Shown: one piece after another, positions 43,850 through 54,600 of the stretch | Numbering within the stretch: the stretch's first letter is position 1 | Layout of the letters: every line of letters starts with the position of its first letter | Origin: Przewalskia tangutica | Lineage: Eukaryota > Streptophyta > Magnoliopsida > Solanales > Solanaceae | Assembly (NCBI GenBank): GCA_029844215.1 | Contig: CM056724.1 | Coordinates: 30,542,446-30,606,445 of the forward strand | Direction of reading: 5' to 3' | DNA: 64,000 nucleotides | Made by a program: the position numbers and the translations under genes | The notes under the pieces: model-generated | What the model saw: only the letters and a program-made list of their open reading frames with translations | Told to the model about the DNA's origin: nothing | Databases searched by the model: none

Positions 43850-45700
43850 ATGTCTCATCAAGAACATTTTACTCCAAACTTAAGTGATAAGAACCCCATA
43901 CCATCACCTCCAAAATGCCCAACCTCTATCAACCAAAGCACCACTGAACCATCACCAAAATCTCCCGTTTTTGTTCCTTCTAGAACCAGTAAGCGTCGAA
44001 TCCTAAAGAAATTCACATCTATGTCTGTTATTTCTAGTCAGATTGAAAAGCCCAACTCAATGGGAAGTGAGAAAATTGTCTCTGTGTCAAAATCCCTTCC
44101 AACATTAGAGGAATCAGTCGAAAGAGATGATAAAATCGAGTGTAAAAGTCAATCGAGTGAGGAAACATGTGTGCAAATGGAAGTGAAATATAACCTAATG
44201 CATGCAAGGGAGTAGCGTTGGTGGTACTACAGAAAGACATATCGAAGTTGTCGATAAGGACTTTGTTGTGGACATATCTGCAAAATCATGTAATCCCATT
44301 CCATTTGATTATGTCAAATGGGGAAATGTGTATTCAATAAAGTGTATTATGTCCATATATGAGATTACTGTTGGTCTTGCTGATACCTAACGGGTCATGA
44401 GAGATAGTGCGAGAATTGAGGGAGTTTAGGGTAAAAATGGTAAAGAAGGAGAAAAAGAGAAATTGAATAGGGACCTGGTCTTTTATCCCTAGGAGACTAT
44501 AAGTCACCTGCACTAAAAATGGGTCCTACTTGGTACGAGACACCGGGTTCTTCATGGGTTAATTTAGGAGTAGATGTTGTGTCTCAAGTAGTATCTACCT
44601 TTGTTATGTCATTGGGAAATATTTCTCCTGGAAAGGAACTGGATCTCTTAGCAATACTCAGAACATTAATTAAGATGGTGACATTATACTTAGTTCTGTG
44701 TGTAGTTAGACCTCTGGTACTATGAAACAAAAAAAATGGAAGAGAAGAAAAACGGTGGTTAATAAGTTGGAAAACACATTACTCAAAAGCCCTCTAGAAA
44801 AAAGAAGAAAGGGATGGAGATGGCAATGGGGTCACTGACATGTGAAGATAAAAGATAAAAAAGAACACATTGTCAACCTATAAAAAATAGGTTGATTGAT
44901 GAAGAAGTTGAGGATGAAGAAGAAAATCCAATTGTAAGAAGAAATTCAAAGAAAGGGAACGGGAGAAAAGAATGAAGCTCTTAAGTCTTAATGTTTGATA
45001 ATTATAAGAGTGACAAGTTATTTTATGAGAGTGACGAGTCACAAAAAGAGGAATGATACTCGACCTCTCTCTGAAGGTCACTCTACTGCCTCAGTGGCAT
45101 GTCTGGTCTTTGTGGAGGCTCTGTCAGCTTATGAATGGATCGTTCTGCTAGCCATCATGATTTAACATATAGTCAAAGTCGTGAACACTATGAAAGGCAA
45201 ACATGGTCTTTCTTTTGGGTTTTTTCTAGCAAAGGTACTTGTGCATTTCAAAGTTCGAACTAGAAAAGCTATCTTGGAGACAAAGAAGCATATATTCATC
45301 TTGGCAACTTTGGAAGAATATGAGTGTGTTCCTAAGAAAAGCGGGTGTTGGCACCACTTCTACCATCTCAACTCTGATCGAAGCTCAAGAAGCAGCAATT
45401 GCTGAAATTCAAAGGCTTAAGGAAGAGAATGCACTTCTAAAAGTTCAATTGGCTGAAAAGACACAGGAACTTGGTTCGCGTCATGATTTAAAGGATGAAA
45501 TGAGAAGCTACATGTTGAAAAATAAATGTCGGGGATACAGGTGGATGAGCTTCGAGATGAGATGTTACAAGCTCAGCGCACTAACAGTGAGAGGGTTGAT
45601 AGAAATGGACTGGGGAGGATGTCTATCCACCATTGGCCCATCCCTAGTCATCCTCCCCAGTCCATTTCTTCCAACATATGTTCCTATTATTTCTTAAGCC
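43850..45700 (+). pseudogene. Sirevirus env-like region, broken
   Basis: It begins at ATG 43850 (MSHQEHFTPN), with a Ser/Pro/Thr-rich N-terminus to a TAG at about 44213. Further frames follow with PTWYETPGSSWVNLGVDVV (about 44524-44580) and a clear coiled coil IEAQEAAIAEIQRLKEENAL (about 45380-45440). The position between RNase H and 3' LTR, the low-complexity N-terminus and the terminal coiled coil fit the env-like ORF of Sireviruses, whose function is unproven. Stops and frameshifts divide it. Confidence 0.65.
45601..45669 (+). repeat. Perfect 21-bp inverted repeat (hairpin)
   Basis: Arm 1 is 45601-45621 and arm 2 is 45649-45669; they are exact reverse complements (core GGACTGGGGAGGATG) around a 27-nt loop. 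It lies in the distal env-like region of the copia element. Confidence 0.9.
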
Positions 45701-46187
45701 ATATTCTTTTGATTCATAGTTATGTTCTTTGGAACTAATAGCAGTTTAATTACTATATTTTATACTAATTTGGCTACTATGTGTTTTACTGCTAATTTAC
45801 TTTTGGGCAATTACTCTTGTCTTGTGCATTATCACTAGCTTGCTTGTTCATGTATTTTCTAGTGTTGTGTTGCCCCAGTGGCTCTTAGTTAATGTTGCTG
45901 AGCTTATTTTTACATGTAATACTAATTGTTTTTTTCAATGATGCCAAAAGGGAGAAAATAAATTAATATGCTGTGAAAAAGGGGAAAGTTAAGGGAATAT
46001 TAACATGTTATACTTGAAATACAAATGGGTAACCTGATCTTCGCGGGGGGAGGGGGATATCATTTTTATTGTTGGTTAACATGTTGTTACGCTTGCAAAT
46101 TGATCTGTTTCGCAGGGGAACAAGTGGGTAACCTAGTACTCAGGGGAAATATCAATTATGAGTTTGTCATCATCAAAACGGGAAAAT

Positions 46188-46938
46188 TGATAAACTACGT
46201 TACATTGTGTTTTGATGATTTGCGAAACTGTCGAATAACTAGAGATGGACCTGGTCTGCTATCCGTTCTCGAAGTACATCGTACAATCATTACTGTAAAA
46301 TGTACTGCTCACTACCACAAGTACATCAACACTGTTGCGGCATGCTCGAGGTCAAACAAGGGGATGCGTAGTCTTTATCTCATCTCACATGCTCCCCAAT
46401 ATATATACAACATGTTCCAATGTTTTACTTATCACTTCAAAACCTTAAATCATTTGTGCAAGCTCAGCCACCACAAGTTTTCAAGTGCTCTCAAGAACAA
46501 AGCTATCTACAAGCTGAAAGACCAGATCCAGAGGATTGAATATGTCTATGTCCTAGTTTGTTTTGAGTCTGTCTTTTGTTCTTCATTGTAAATTCTACAC
46601 TTCTTTTAAGAAGTGTCATGTTATGATATATTTCAACCTTCATTGGTTTGTATTCTTGACTAGAGTTAGTCAACTTTGCAATAGAGATGTTGTAAAGGGG
46701 CTTACAAAAAAGGTATTGTCAGGGGTGAAAGATTAATAATTTTAAATTCTAGATTGCAATAGGTTTTAATATGAAGTTGCTCAGTTATTGGAGTTGAAAA
46801 TCCTACTTGGTCGGTCGTGATTTTTAATCTTTTGAGCAAGTAGTTTTCTACGTAAATATCATGTGTTATTTACTTACTGCTTTACTTGAGAGAGAACCTG
46901 ATTTTCTATACTGTTTGATGGATTATTAATTTCTATCA
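46188..46938 (+). repeat. Copia 3' LTR
   Basis: 751 bp, TGATAAACTACG to TTTCTATCA, preceded by a polypurine tract within CATCAAAACGGGAAAAT, a typical Sirevirus upstream sequence. Confidence 0.88.
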
Positions 46939-47107
46939 AGTACATAACATTTTTAAGTGTAACTTTTATATTATTAAAATAGTGAAAGAATTTTCATTCA
47001 ATCAAAAATAAACTTTTTATAAAGTGTGATTATTAACTTGAAAAATAAGATAAACTTTTTATAAAGTGCGATTAGTAACCTGAAGAAAAAGTAAAGTCTA
47101 AGCGCAT

Positions 47108-47260
47108 ATGGCACGAAAAGGAAATCCTATTTCGGGAATGCAGAAACGGAACAAAGAAAAGCTCGCAGAGCGGTATACCGAAAAAAAGAAGCGACTACCC
47201 TACTTAAGCAATTCTTCTTATTCTTCTTCTTTCTTAGTTGAAGTTCCTATATTGGTTTAG
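47108..47260 (+). other. Mitochondrial-like chimeric ORF (possible NUMT)
   Basis: A 50-codon frame opening MARKGNPIS, the first nine residues of plant mitochondrial ribosomal protein S3, in the same CGCAT-ATGGCACGAAAAGG context I recall for rps3. After codon 9 it does not follow rps3 but reads GMQKRNKEKLAERYTEKKKR and ends LVEVPILV-TAG. The surrounding 47100-47400 is less AT-rich than its neighbours, which suggests a rearranged mitochondrial insertion. The identity of the part after codon 9 is unknown to me. Confidence 0.4.
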
Positions 47261-47573
47261 CGAAACAGTGTTCCATTCTTTTCGGCGGCATCCTTCCGCA
47301 TTGGCGGCGAGTGGAGGTCCGTCACGCTTTGGACATCGCCACCGGGATCGTTGAGGCCCCATGAAGACGGCTCTACTTCACTGGGCTTTATAAGATTGCT
47401 TGAAAATCCGGGCATTCAGTAATAAGTGAAATCATAGTTTTTCTCTTTTCAAATTACATTTCCCTTAGGTCTTATGTATTCTTCCATATTTCTGTGACTG
47501 AAGGCCAATTTCACAGAGTATAAATTCTTAAATTGCAAATTTATATTTATTCATTTGAGTATAAATAAAAGAG

Positions 47574-47815
47574 TTAACATAAAAAACACTCATAACTAGT
47601 ACTTTTTATTTAGGTTTTCTACTTGAACTATAAATTTTCTAATTTAATTATTATCAACTAGTTAGCAAAACAGATCTCAATTATCATTTGTTTATTTTTT
47701 TTATAGTTGAAATGTGTTTTGCTAACTAGTTGAGTGATATTTTAGGTTAGAAATTTATAGTTCAAGATAGAAAATTAAAAAAATAGTGATAGTAGAAGTG
47801 TGTTTTTGACGTTAA
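47574..47815. mobile_element. Foldback MITE just upstream of mTERF 2
   Basis: Two arms of roughly 100 bp (47574-47680 and 47712-47815) are imperfect reverse complements. Shared blocks include CTTGAACTATAAATTT and CAACTAGTTAGCAAAACA. There is no coding capacity. It ends 78 bp before the mTERF 2 ATG. No clear target duplication was seen. Confidence 0.7.
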
Positions 47816-47893
47816 TGAAAAACTATTGTTATACAATGTAAGTCAATTTTCCCTTTAATATAAACATCATCCCCATTTGTCATTTAATATACA

Positions 47894-48682
47894 TTGGATA
47901 TGTTCATCAGATTCAGAGGCAATATATCGGCTCACAGTTCCATATTTCACTGCAATGGCATTGGAGACCTCCTTTCCTTCAGTTTCAGGTCTCAATATCT
48001 CTACTCAACAAGCGCAACCCCTGCCCCAAGTCAATTCTTGGTGAAATACCTGATTGATTCTCTCGGATTCTCCAAACAAGAAGCAGCTTCTACAGCTTCC
48101 AGGGTAACATTATGGAAATCCTTAAAGAATCCTGATTCAGTCCTCCATTTCTTGAAAGAAACCGGTTTGGACAAGGCCCAGATGAAAAAAATGGTTTTTA
48201 AAGCACCCAAATTGCTATTCTTTGATGTTTCCAAAACCCTAAAACCCAAATTCCAGTGCCTTATGGATCTCGGGCTATTTGGGCCGGACCTGGTGAATGT
48301 AATTGCTAAAGATGCAACAATTATTGAAAGAGGTTTAGTTACTCATTTAAGACCTGTCATTGATTGTCTTAGAAGTATTTTGGGTAGTGATGATAATGTA
48401 GTTAAGGCTTTAAAGAGAGCTCCTTGGTTGCTTACTTTTGGTGCTCATCATATTATGGAGACGAATCTATTGTTGTTAAGAAACTTTAGTTTTACTGATG
48501 AGAGAATAAGAAAACTTGTGCTTAGAAATCCTAGGTATATTACACAAAAGCCTGAGTGGATTAAGGATTTGGTGCATAGGGTGGAGAATGATTTTCGAGT
48601 TCCGCGTGACTCCCCTAGTTTTCTTAATGGAACTCCCCTGTTTTCCCGAGAAAGGCACCAATCATTTAACCAGTATCTCTAG
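47894..48682 (+). pseudogene. Second mTERF gene, C-terminally truncated
   Basis: 262 residues, collinear with the intact gene through residue about 227 (same presequence type, KYLIDSLGFSKQEAASTASR, FQCLMDLGLFGPDLVNVIAK, LLLRNFSFTDERIRKLVLRN, VENDFRVPRDS). The frame then leaves mTERF sequence for about 35 unrelated residues ending at TAG 48680. The last repeats and the EKRVLP/VLPYK terminus are absent; a decayed equivalent lies at 49083-49340. The N-terminal two-thirds is open with no internal stop, so a short product is conceivable, but the loss of the distal repeats makes a pseudogene more likely. Confidence 0.8.
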
Positions 48683-49082
48683 TATTTTATAAACATCTAG
48701 CTAGATCATAAATGTCTCTCGTTATGTCTTAAATACCTTACTTTATCAACACAATGGAATGTCTCTCTTTATGTCTTGTTGCTTTCAGTTCACATTTGGA
48801 TTACTCAATAGTATACCTAGTTCTGGAAATAACTAGAAACCACGAAATCGGGAGGCTCTATATTTCCATCAAGTTGCAAAGCGAGCGAATTTACTATTGT
48901 AGGAATTACGATTTTACCATGATGACATATGCTTGGTTTCAGGACATGGTGCACAGAATGGTGAATGCTTTTGACATGTTCTTCTATGAAGTTTATGTCT
49001 TTGCTTAGATGAGTGAGCCACTATTAGAGAAGCTGTTTGTAATTTTCAGGAGTTAACCATGGTTCGGAGTTAATCTCTCTCA
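48683..49082 (+). other. Duplicated flank between mTERF 2 and its C-terminal remnant
   Basis: Noncoding. From about 48780 to 49050 it aligns with 5165-5440 downstream of mTERF 1 (shared TTGCTTTCAGT, GTTCTTCTATG and GGTTAAC-type blocks). Confidence 0.55.
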
Positions 49083-49340
49083 GAGGCTACAATCAAGAGG
49101 AAGTTAGATTTTCTTATGAAGGAATTTGGATTAAAAGCAGAGAGCTTGGCTTTTGCTTCTCTTTTATCATATAGCCTAGAGAAAAGAGTCGCTCACTGGA
49201 TTGAAGTCTTGAAAATTTTGGATGAGAAGTTGGGTAGTGAGAGAACACTATCATTATCAAGTTCTCTGGTAAAGTGAAACAAATTTATTACAGCAATTTG
49301 TGCTGCCTTACAGGGCTCGGGTTCCCAGTTTGTATCTCAC
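49083..49340 (+). pseudogene. mTERF C-terminal remnant 2
   Basis: Readable as RKLDFLMKEFGLKAESL, SLEKRVAHWIEVLKILDEKL and, after a frameshift and stop, QQFVLPYRARVPSL. It corresponds to the remnant at 5482-5800 and to the last third of the intact mTERF. Confidence 0.75.
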
Positions 49341-49491
49341 GCAAGAACTAGTGAAAAATAGTACTTCTGAGGAACGTGTTTTTGCTATTAGGTGCAGAAA
49401 TTTATATCTTAGTCTTTCATATTCACTTTTGGTCGAATATTTTTGCTGCAATTCATATATATGCAGTCAAGAGACATTTTCACATGAAAGT
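49341..49491 (+). other. Short host spacer
   Basis: AT-rich, nothing recognised. It ends with AAAGT, the candidate target sequence before the Sirevirus remnant LTR. Confidence 0.4.
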
Positions 49492-49733
49492 TGTTGGGTC
49501 CCGGGGTAATACTATGGAATAATAAAAAACAAATCTAAAGTAAAATTGCTTGTATGCTGAAACAGTTTGCAAATGTCGTTAACAATGTCGTCCGACAGAA
49601 CTGACGACACTTAGATGAAAATAGAAAAAAATCTTTGAAGAGTAAAATGCAGCGGAAATAATAAAGAACACAAAGGTTTAAATTTACATAGGTTATATAT
49701 TAATATAACCTATGACGGTCAATGACCGAAAGT

Positions 49734-49789
<56 letters not shown>

Positions 49790-50453
49790 ATTGAATATAT
49801 TCCTTCTTTTACAATATTACCAAAAGGAATAAAAAGGTTAAGTCGCAGATGACTTATGCCTGAAAAATCTACCTAAATAGATATAGACAACATCTCATTA
49901 CAATTGCTTCAATAAAGAACAAATCTAGAATCTAAGCAGCAAATATAATGTTGGACAGGATGTCGTCGAAAAGCTCAGGCAACACAGTTGATCCAGTGTT
50001 CTAATTGTGATCTTGGAGAGCTTTCTTTGATATATTTCTTTTCGATTTTCTGAATATCGATTCCTTGTTGTGACCTCTCTATTTATAGTAGAAAGTTCCC
50101 TTGAAAGACTCATCAATCGGTTGTTGAGGTTGAGCTAAAAGTGGATAACTTGCGGTAGATGATTTAGGAGTGAAACTCTCAACAATTTTGACTTGTTATT
50201 CACTCTACTTCTTCCTCAAGCTTTGACTCTTTCTCCCATGTTTTTATTCTACTCCAAAGCTCTTTGCTAGATCACTTTGACCATCGTGGTAACTATCCCA
50301 CGAGATTAGCTCCAGTCCGTGAAGTAAGACAAAACTGTTATCAGAATATTGGATCGAATATCATGACATTTGTTCTAACATTTTCTGATTTTAACTTAGT
50401 ATTGAAAATGATATGTTAGGTAAAATGTCATAACATCAAAACCAACATTAACA
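49492..50453 (-). repeat. LTR of Sirevirus-like remnant
   Basis: In element sense it starts TGTTAATGTTGG and ends GGGACCCAACA. It includes a (TA)n run of about 50 bp (49737-49786). Confidence 0.65.
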
Positions 50454-51054
50454 TTCTTCCCCTTTTTGCCTTTATTCACAAAACCTAATCTATTAAGTGC
50501 GAGTGACCTAAAGCAATGACATATCTACATGAATGCTCCCCCTCAACCTGAAATGGCATACAACAACAAACAAACACATGTATACCAGTGTATACCTTAT
50601 TGTAGAATTCAAACAGAATGTTAGCACAAACAGTGATATACACACATAATGAAGAATTAAGAATATTTAGTAAAATTAAACATTCATCGCATCATCCACA
50701 GAACTATTAGAATATCTTTACAACCCAAGGATAAAAATATTAACCATGAAATTGTCTTTAACTTCCCAAGAAAAAAATGACCAAATTAAAACATCCATTC
50801 ACAACACCAGTAACACATCATCCACCACCAGCAATCTCCTCTGCAAGTCTAGAAAAAGTAGTAGCTTCCAGCCGCTTTCTACTTTACTCGACTTCAGCAC
50901 TGCATCACTGCATCACTCCCGCATCGATGCAGTCCACGAACATCAAGGGCGTTGCTAGTTTCACTTTCTCCCGCATGGATCATCATCTCCCCCTTTTTTT
51001 GGAAGAAATCAACAATAAGAAATGGTCCCTTGCTGTAACTAGTGCATTTTAATA
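50454..51054 (-). other. Remnant between env-like end and 3' LTR
   Basis: No clear gene. It begins (element sense, right) after the env-like stop near 51050 and ends with the polypurine tract AAAAAGGGGAAGAA next to the LTR. Confidence 0.45.
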
Positions 51055-51920
51055 TGATCAATCTCATCAATTTGTGAGTTGATCTTGGAAATCTGTTCTA
51101 CTAGCCAGTTTATTGACAGTTCAACCTGTCGGGAACCTATGTTGTCCTGAATGTTGAACACATTCTTGGCAATATTCTCACATTATGCTTCCTTTCTCCA
51201 AGGAAGATCTATCACCCTGTCTTTGTTCTTCAAGATTGCTTTGTTCACTGCATAAGTCTCTAGATGTTTTCCTAATCTCTCATTACATAAAGGCTTATAG
51301 CCTTAGTCAACTAAACTCTTATAAATCAGTGAGGGATAAGGTAGTATCAAAGTGGATTCCTTCTCAGCAAGATTGGTAACTTGATAGAATATTACATGTC
51401 CTAGATCAACTCAAAATCCTTTACCAATAACAGTGAACCTTGTTCAGTAGTGAAAATTGGCTCATTTAAGGAAGGAAGCCAATTATGAATACCAAACTTG
51501 TGTAAGGTAGAGAATAATACTGTTAATTTAGAGGCAGGACATCTAGATGTCCACTTTTTTAGCACACCTCCTGTGAGGTATTCTATTATTGCATCTTTAT
51601 CTACCATTCCTCCAACTATCTCTTGCACAATCTCCTCTTTAAGATCCAAACAATGATTTATCAGGGAAGGGGTAAAATGATACAGTCTGTTGTAGAGGTA
51701 AATTTTCCCATATTTCTTGGAAAAGGTGTTCTTTACAACAGAGTCCAAGTTAGCGTAAAACAACCTCATCAACATAAAGTATTTTTCAGTGACAGGTCCT
51801 AACAACCGTTTGTCCTTAAGAAATTCAACAATACCATACTCACCACAAGCAGCAACATCTAACTCTTTTTCTGGCCTAATCGCCCTATTTCTGAAAAAAT
51901 CCAGCTATCATGCTTTTCTT
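51055..51920 (-). pseudogene. Sirevirus env-like (plant transposon protein) fragment
   Basis: It reads RPEKELDVAACGEYGIVEFL, then VTEKYFMLMRLFYANLDSVV, KIYLYNRLYHFTPSLINHCL, KWTSRCPASKL, LPSLNEP (51401-51900). This is the conserved VxxFYxNL...FSPxxIN pattern of the putative plant transposon/env-like domain. After a break a coiled-coil tail follows (ENIAKNVFNIQDNIG, KINSQIDEIDHIKMH). Upstream gag-pol is missing. Confidence 0.65.
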
Positions 51921-51947
51921 TAGTATAGAATCTGTTAGAAAAAGCAT

Positions 51948-52392
51948 TTACCTCACTATATATATACAATTGAATATATTCCTTCTTTTACAATATTATA
52001 AAATAATACAAAAGGAATAAAAAGGTTAAGTCGAAGATGACTTATGCCCGAAAAATCTACCTAAATAAATATAGACAACATCTCATTACAATTGTTTCAA
52101 TAAAGAACAAATCTAGAATCTAAGCAGCAAATATAATGTTGGACAGGATGTCGTCGAAAAGCTCAGGCAACACAGTTGATCCAGTGTTCTAATTGTGATC
52201 TCGGAGAGCTCTCTCTGATATATTTCTTTTCGATTTTTTGGATATCGAGTCCTTGTTGTGACCTCTCTATTTATAGTAGAGAGTTTCCTTGAAAGACTCA
52301 TCAATCGGTTGTGGAGGTTGAGCTAAAAGTGGACAGCTTGCGGTAGATGATTTAGTAGTGAAACTCTCAACAACTTTGACTTGTTCTTCACT
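51948..52392 (-). repeat. Partial second LTR of the remnant
   Basis: About 440 bp collinear with 49789-50210, diverging at 52392 after ACTTGTTCTTCACTC. Confidence 0.7.
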
Positions 52393-52904
52393 CCTGTGTC
52401 TATCTCCTTTCAAGTATGCTCCCCAGACATAGACTATGTACAGGGTAGTACTCTTGGAACGTAATTATGTCTATTCCATTAGGTTCAGAACGTAATTTTT
52501 GATTTAGTCGAGTCATTGATTTGGGTCCCGAAGGGTTCGGGGGTGTTTCGGGTTGTTGGTTGGAAACTAATTAAATATAAAGTTAAATGTTGACCACGAT
52601 CAACATTAGGTCAAGACGACCTTTTCTCGGTGTTTTGAATGTGTGAGCAGATTCATATCATGTTTTATGATTGAAATGCATGTTTAGTTTGTGTTCGAGG
52701 AGTTCCGAATGAGTTTCGGGTGTCGAAACCATGAAATCCCAATTGTTGGTTTGCTGGTTTTTCTAGTGTTAGTGATCCTTCTTCGCGATCGTGATCGTAG
52801 TGTCGCGTTCGCGGAGAAAGAAAAATGGAGTGTCACGATTGTGGCCAGTCCTTAGCGTCCTCGAAAAGGGAATGGGGTTTGGCTAGGTTGGGATCACGGG
52901 ACGT
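52393..52904. other. Unassigned repeat-like DNA, left of MITE
   Basis: No ORF. The CG-containing text (TTCGCGATCGTGATCG, TCGCGTTCGCGGAG) continues in kind on the far side of the MITE (53675-53780) and resembles LTR sequence of a Ty3 element, but no ends or domains were found. Confidence 0.35.
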
Positions 52905-53665
52905 GAGTTATGGGCTAAATTTATCCCTTAGCTATGAGAGTGGTTCATTTTGGTCCCTCAAATATAATCTTGAGCATATTTAATTTCTTAACTATGAGAG
53001 TGTGTTCATTTTGATCCCTCAACTATAACTATGAGCATATTTAATCCATTAACTATGCTAAAGTTGAGTACTTTTAATCTCCCTAACATAACTCGTCTAA
53101 AATGTAACAGTGCTAAACCCAGATCACTTGGCAGTCACTCATGTTGTCTTGCATCAACACATAAACTATTATCTTTTTCCTGCAATGTAGAATTTTTTTG
53201 TTTAGTTTATAAAACAAAACATAAAATTAATATCAACCCATTTTTAATTTTAAAAGTAGCTCATTTTACTAGTAGAAAAATAGCTCATTAATCAGGCTCA
53301 CACCGAAATAACCAAACCTAACTTGAAAAAATCGAATCGAACTAAAGAATCTGAACGTTTTGGCGGTTGTTATATAACTTGAGGTTGTTGCCCTGTCCTA
53401 AAATTCCGAACTCACAAACCTCAAATCGTGACTCCGCCTCTGGTGTTAGATGGGTTTAGCACCGTTATTTTTAAACGGGTTTTGTTCGGGAGACCAAACG
53501 TGCTCTGATTTAGCATTGTTAAGGGATTAAATATGCTCAGGATTATATTTGAAGGATCAAAATGAACCTACTCCCATAATTAAGGGATTAAATATGCTCA
53601 AGATTATATTTGAGGGACCAAAATGAACCTACTCCTATAGAAGGGGTAATTTTTGTCCATAACTC
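52905..53665. mobile_element. Foldback MITE with ~140-bp inverted arms
   Basis: Arms at 52905-53060 and about 53518-53665 are inverted copies (GAGTTATGG outer end; internal blocks TTCATTTTGGTCCCTCAAAT and GAGCATATTTAATC). Each arm holds two related sub-repeats. Nothing is encoded. A possible degenerate 9-bp duplication (ACGGGACGT / GCGGGTCGT) hints at a Mutator-type MITE. Confidence 0.65.
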
Positions 53666-54600
53666 TGCGGGTCGTCGAGTTCGCGGGCTATGCCTCGCAT
53701 TCGCGATAAAGGCTTTCTGGGCCGGGTCAAGCTATGCCTTCACGATCGCGGGAGAGGCCTCGCGTTCACCAAGGAGGCACTGTTGCGAATAGTGTCTTAA
53801 ACCCTAAACTCGGAAATATTTTTCTATTTCCATATTTCAAGTTACAGAGCTCAGTTTGGAGTAATTTCTAATCCAACAGTGCATTTTTACCAGCGTTAGT
53901 TTGCTACTTATGTTTCTCTATATAAATATATGCTACTTACCAAGATGTTAATGCTAAGATAATGGACTTTATAAATAACTAAAGCTAAAATAACGGGAAC
54001 TAGCCCTGACCTATGGAATAAGTCGACCATATTATGTTACCTTTCTCAAAGAAGAAAACCCATGGTAAACCATACCCTTCACGTTAATAAAATATTTGAT
54101 TTAAACCCCAGCCCAATGTGGCGTCGCCATGTAGGATCTAGTCAGCCGCCATCTAAGTCTAACGGACCCGACCCACCCACTATTTTCCCCTGAATACTAA
54201 ACAAATATCAAACATAATCAACGATGGCCTCCAAAAATTAGGGCTCATTTCTATCATTCACTCTGTCGGTTACTTGAAAGAGGAGATCGACGAATCAATC
54301 ACTATTGTGCTCCTGGAGGAGAAATTGTCACAAATGTGTATTGTAATAAATTAGTAGAAGTTTAAATAATAAAGTTTAGGTTCCTTAAGTTAGTATCTCT
54401 CCAATTTAGAAATTAGTGTCTAGTCCCTCAAATTTGTTGTTATAGGAAATAACTACAATCAGTTGCTTCTTTTATATTTGGGGTCTGTAGCACTATAGCT
54501 TTTATAAAAAATATAACAAATCTTTCTTCTTCTCCCTCTTCTTCCTCTCCTTTCCCTTTTCTTACGAGCTTCACTGTAGCAGAACCCTAGCTTTTGTTAC
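53666..54600. other. Unassigned DNA left of second Tekay
   Basis: It starts with CG-rich LTR-like text to about 53800, then AT-rich noncoding DNA. Around 54223-54350 there is a weak open stretch that I could not assign to a protein. The last five bases, GTTAC, are the candidate target site for the Tekay LTR. Confidence 0.35.

Larger units (their letters stand above)
20178..46938 (+). mobile_element. Sirevirus-like Ty1-copia retrotransposon with nested insertions
   Basis: Flanked by an exact 5-bp duplication AGTAC (20173-20177 and 46939-46943). LTRs at 20178-20964 and 46188-46938 start T(G/T)ATAAACTACG and end TTTCTATCA. It has an initiator-tRNA-Met-type PBS, a copia Gag with UBN2-like core and zinc knuckle, an RNase H end of pol, and an additional coiled-coil env-like region between pol and the 3' LTR, the last being the Sirevirus hallmark. 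Protease, integrase and reverse transcriptase are missing. They were probably lost in a deletion that also removed the right end of the nested Tat-like element. Confidence 0.85.
46944..47893 (+). other. Host DNA upstream of the second mTERF gene
   Basis: AT-rich. It includes a short direct repeat of AAACTTTTTATAAAGTG(T/C)GATTA (47010-47075), a mitochondrial-like segment (47100-47400) and a foldback MITE (47574-47815). The remaining bases show nothing. Confidence 0.5.
49492..52392 (-). mobile_element. Sirevirus-like remnant: LTR, env-like piece, partial LTR
   Basis: A minus-strand copia remnant. The left LTR 49492-50453 is preceded, in element sense, by a purine tract (AAAAAGGGGAAGAA) and env-like sequence. 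A partial second LTR (about 51948-52392) repeats 49789-50210. Gag and pol are absent, as is most of the 5' LTR. Confidence 0.7.

Noticed and set aside
46025..46591. 188-codon ORF
   Set aside because: It lies across the polypurine tract and 3' LTR of the copia element; the matching part of the 5' LTR is not open.
49737..49786. (TA)n run as a cruciform or origin-type element
   Set aside because: An ordinary microsatellite inside a retroelement LTR; its second partial LTR has only a few TA units.
54223..54350. Start of a host gene (ATGGCCTCC...)
   Set aside because: A stop comes after five codons; other frames give only short stretches with no recognised domain.
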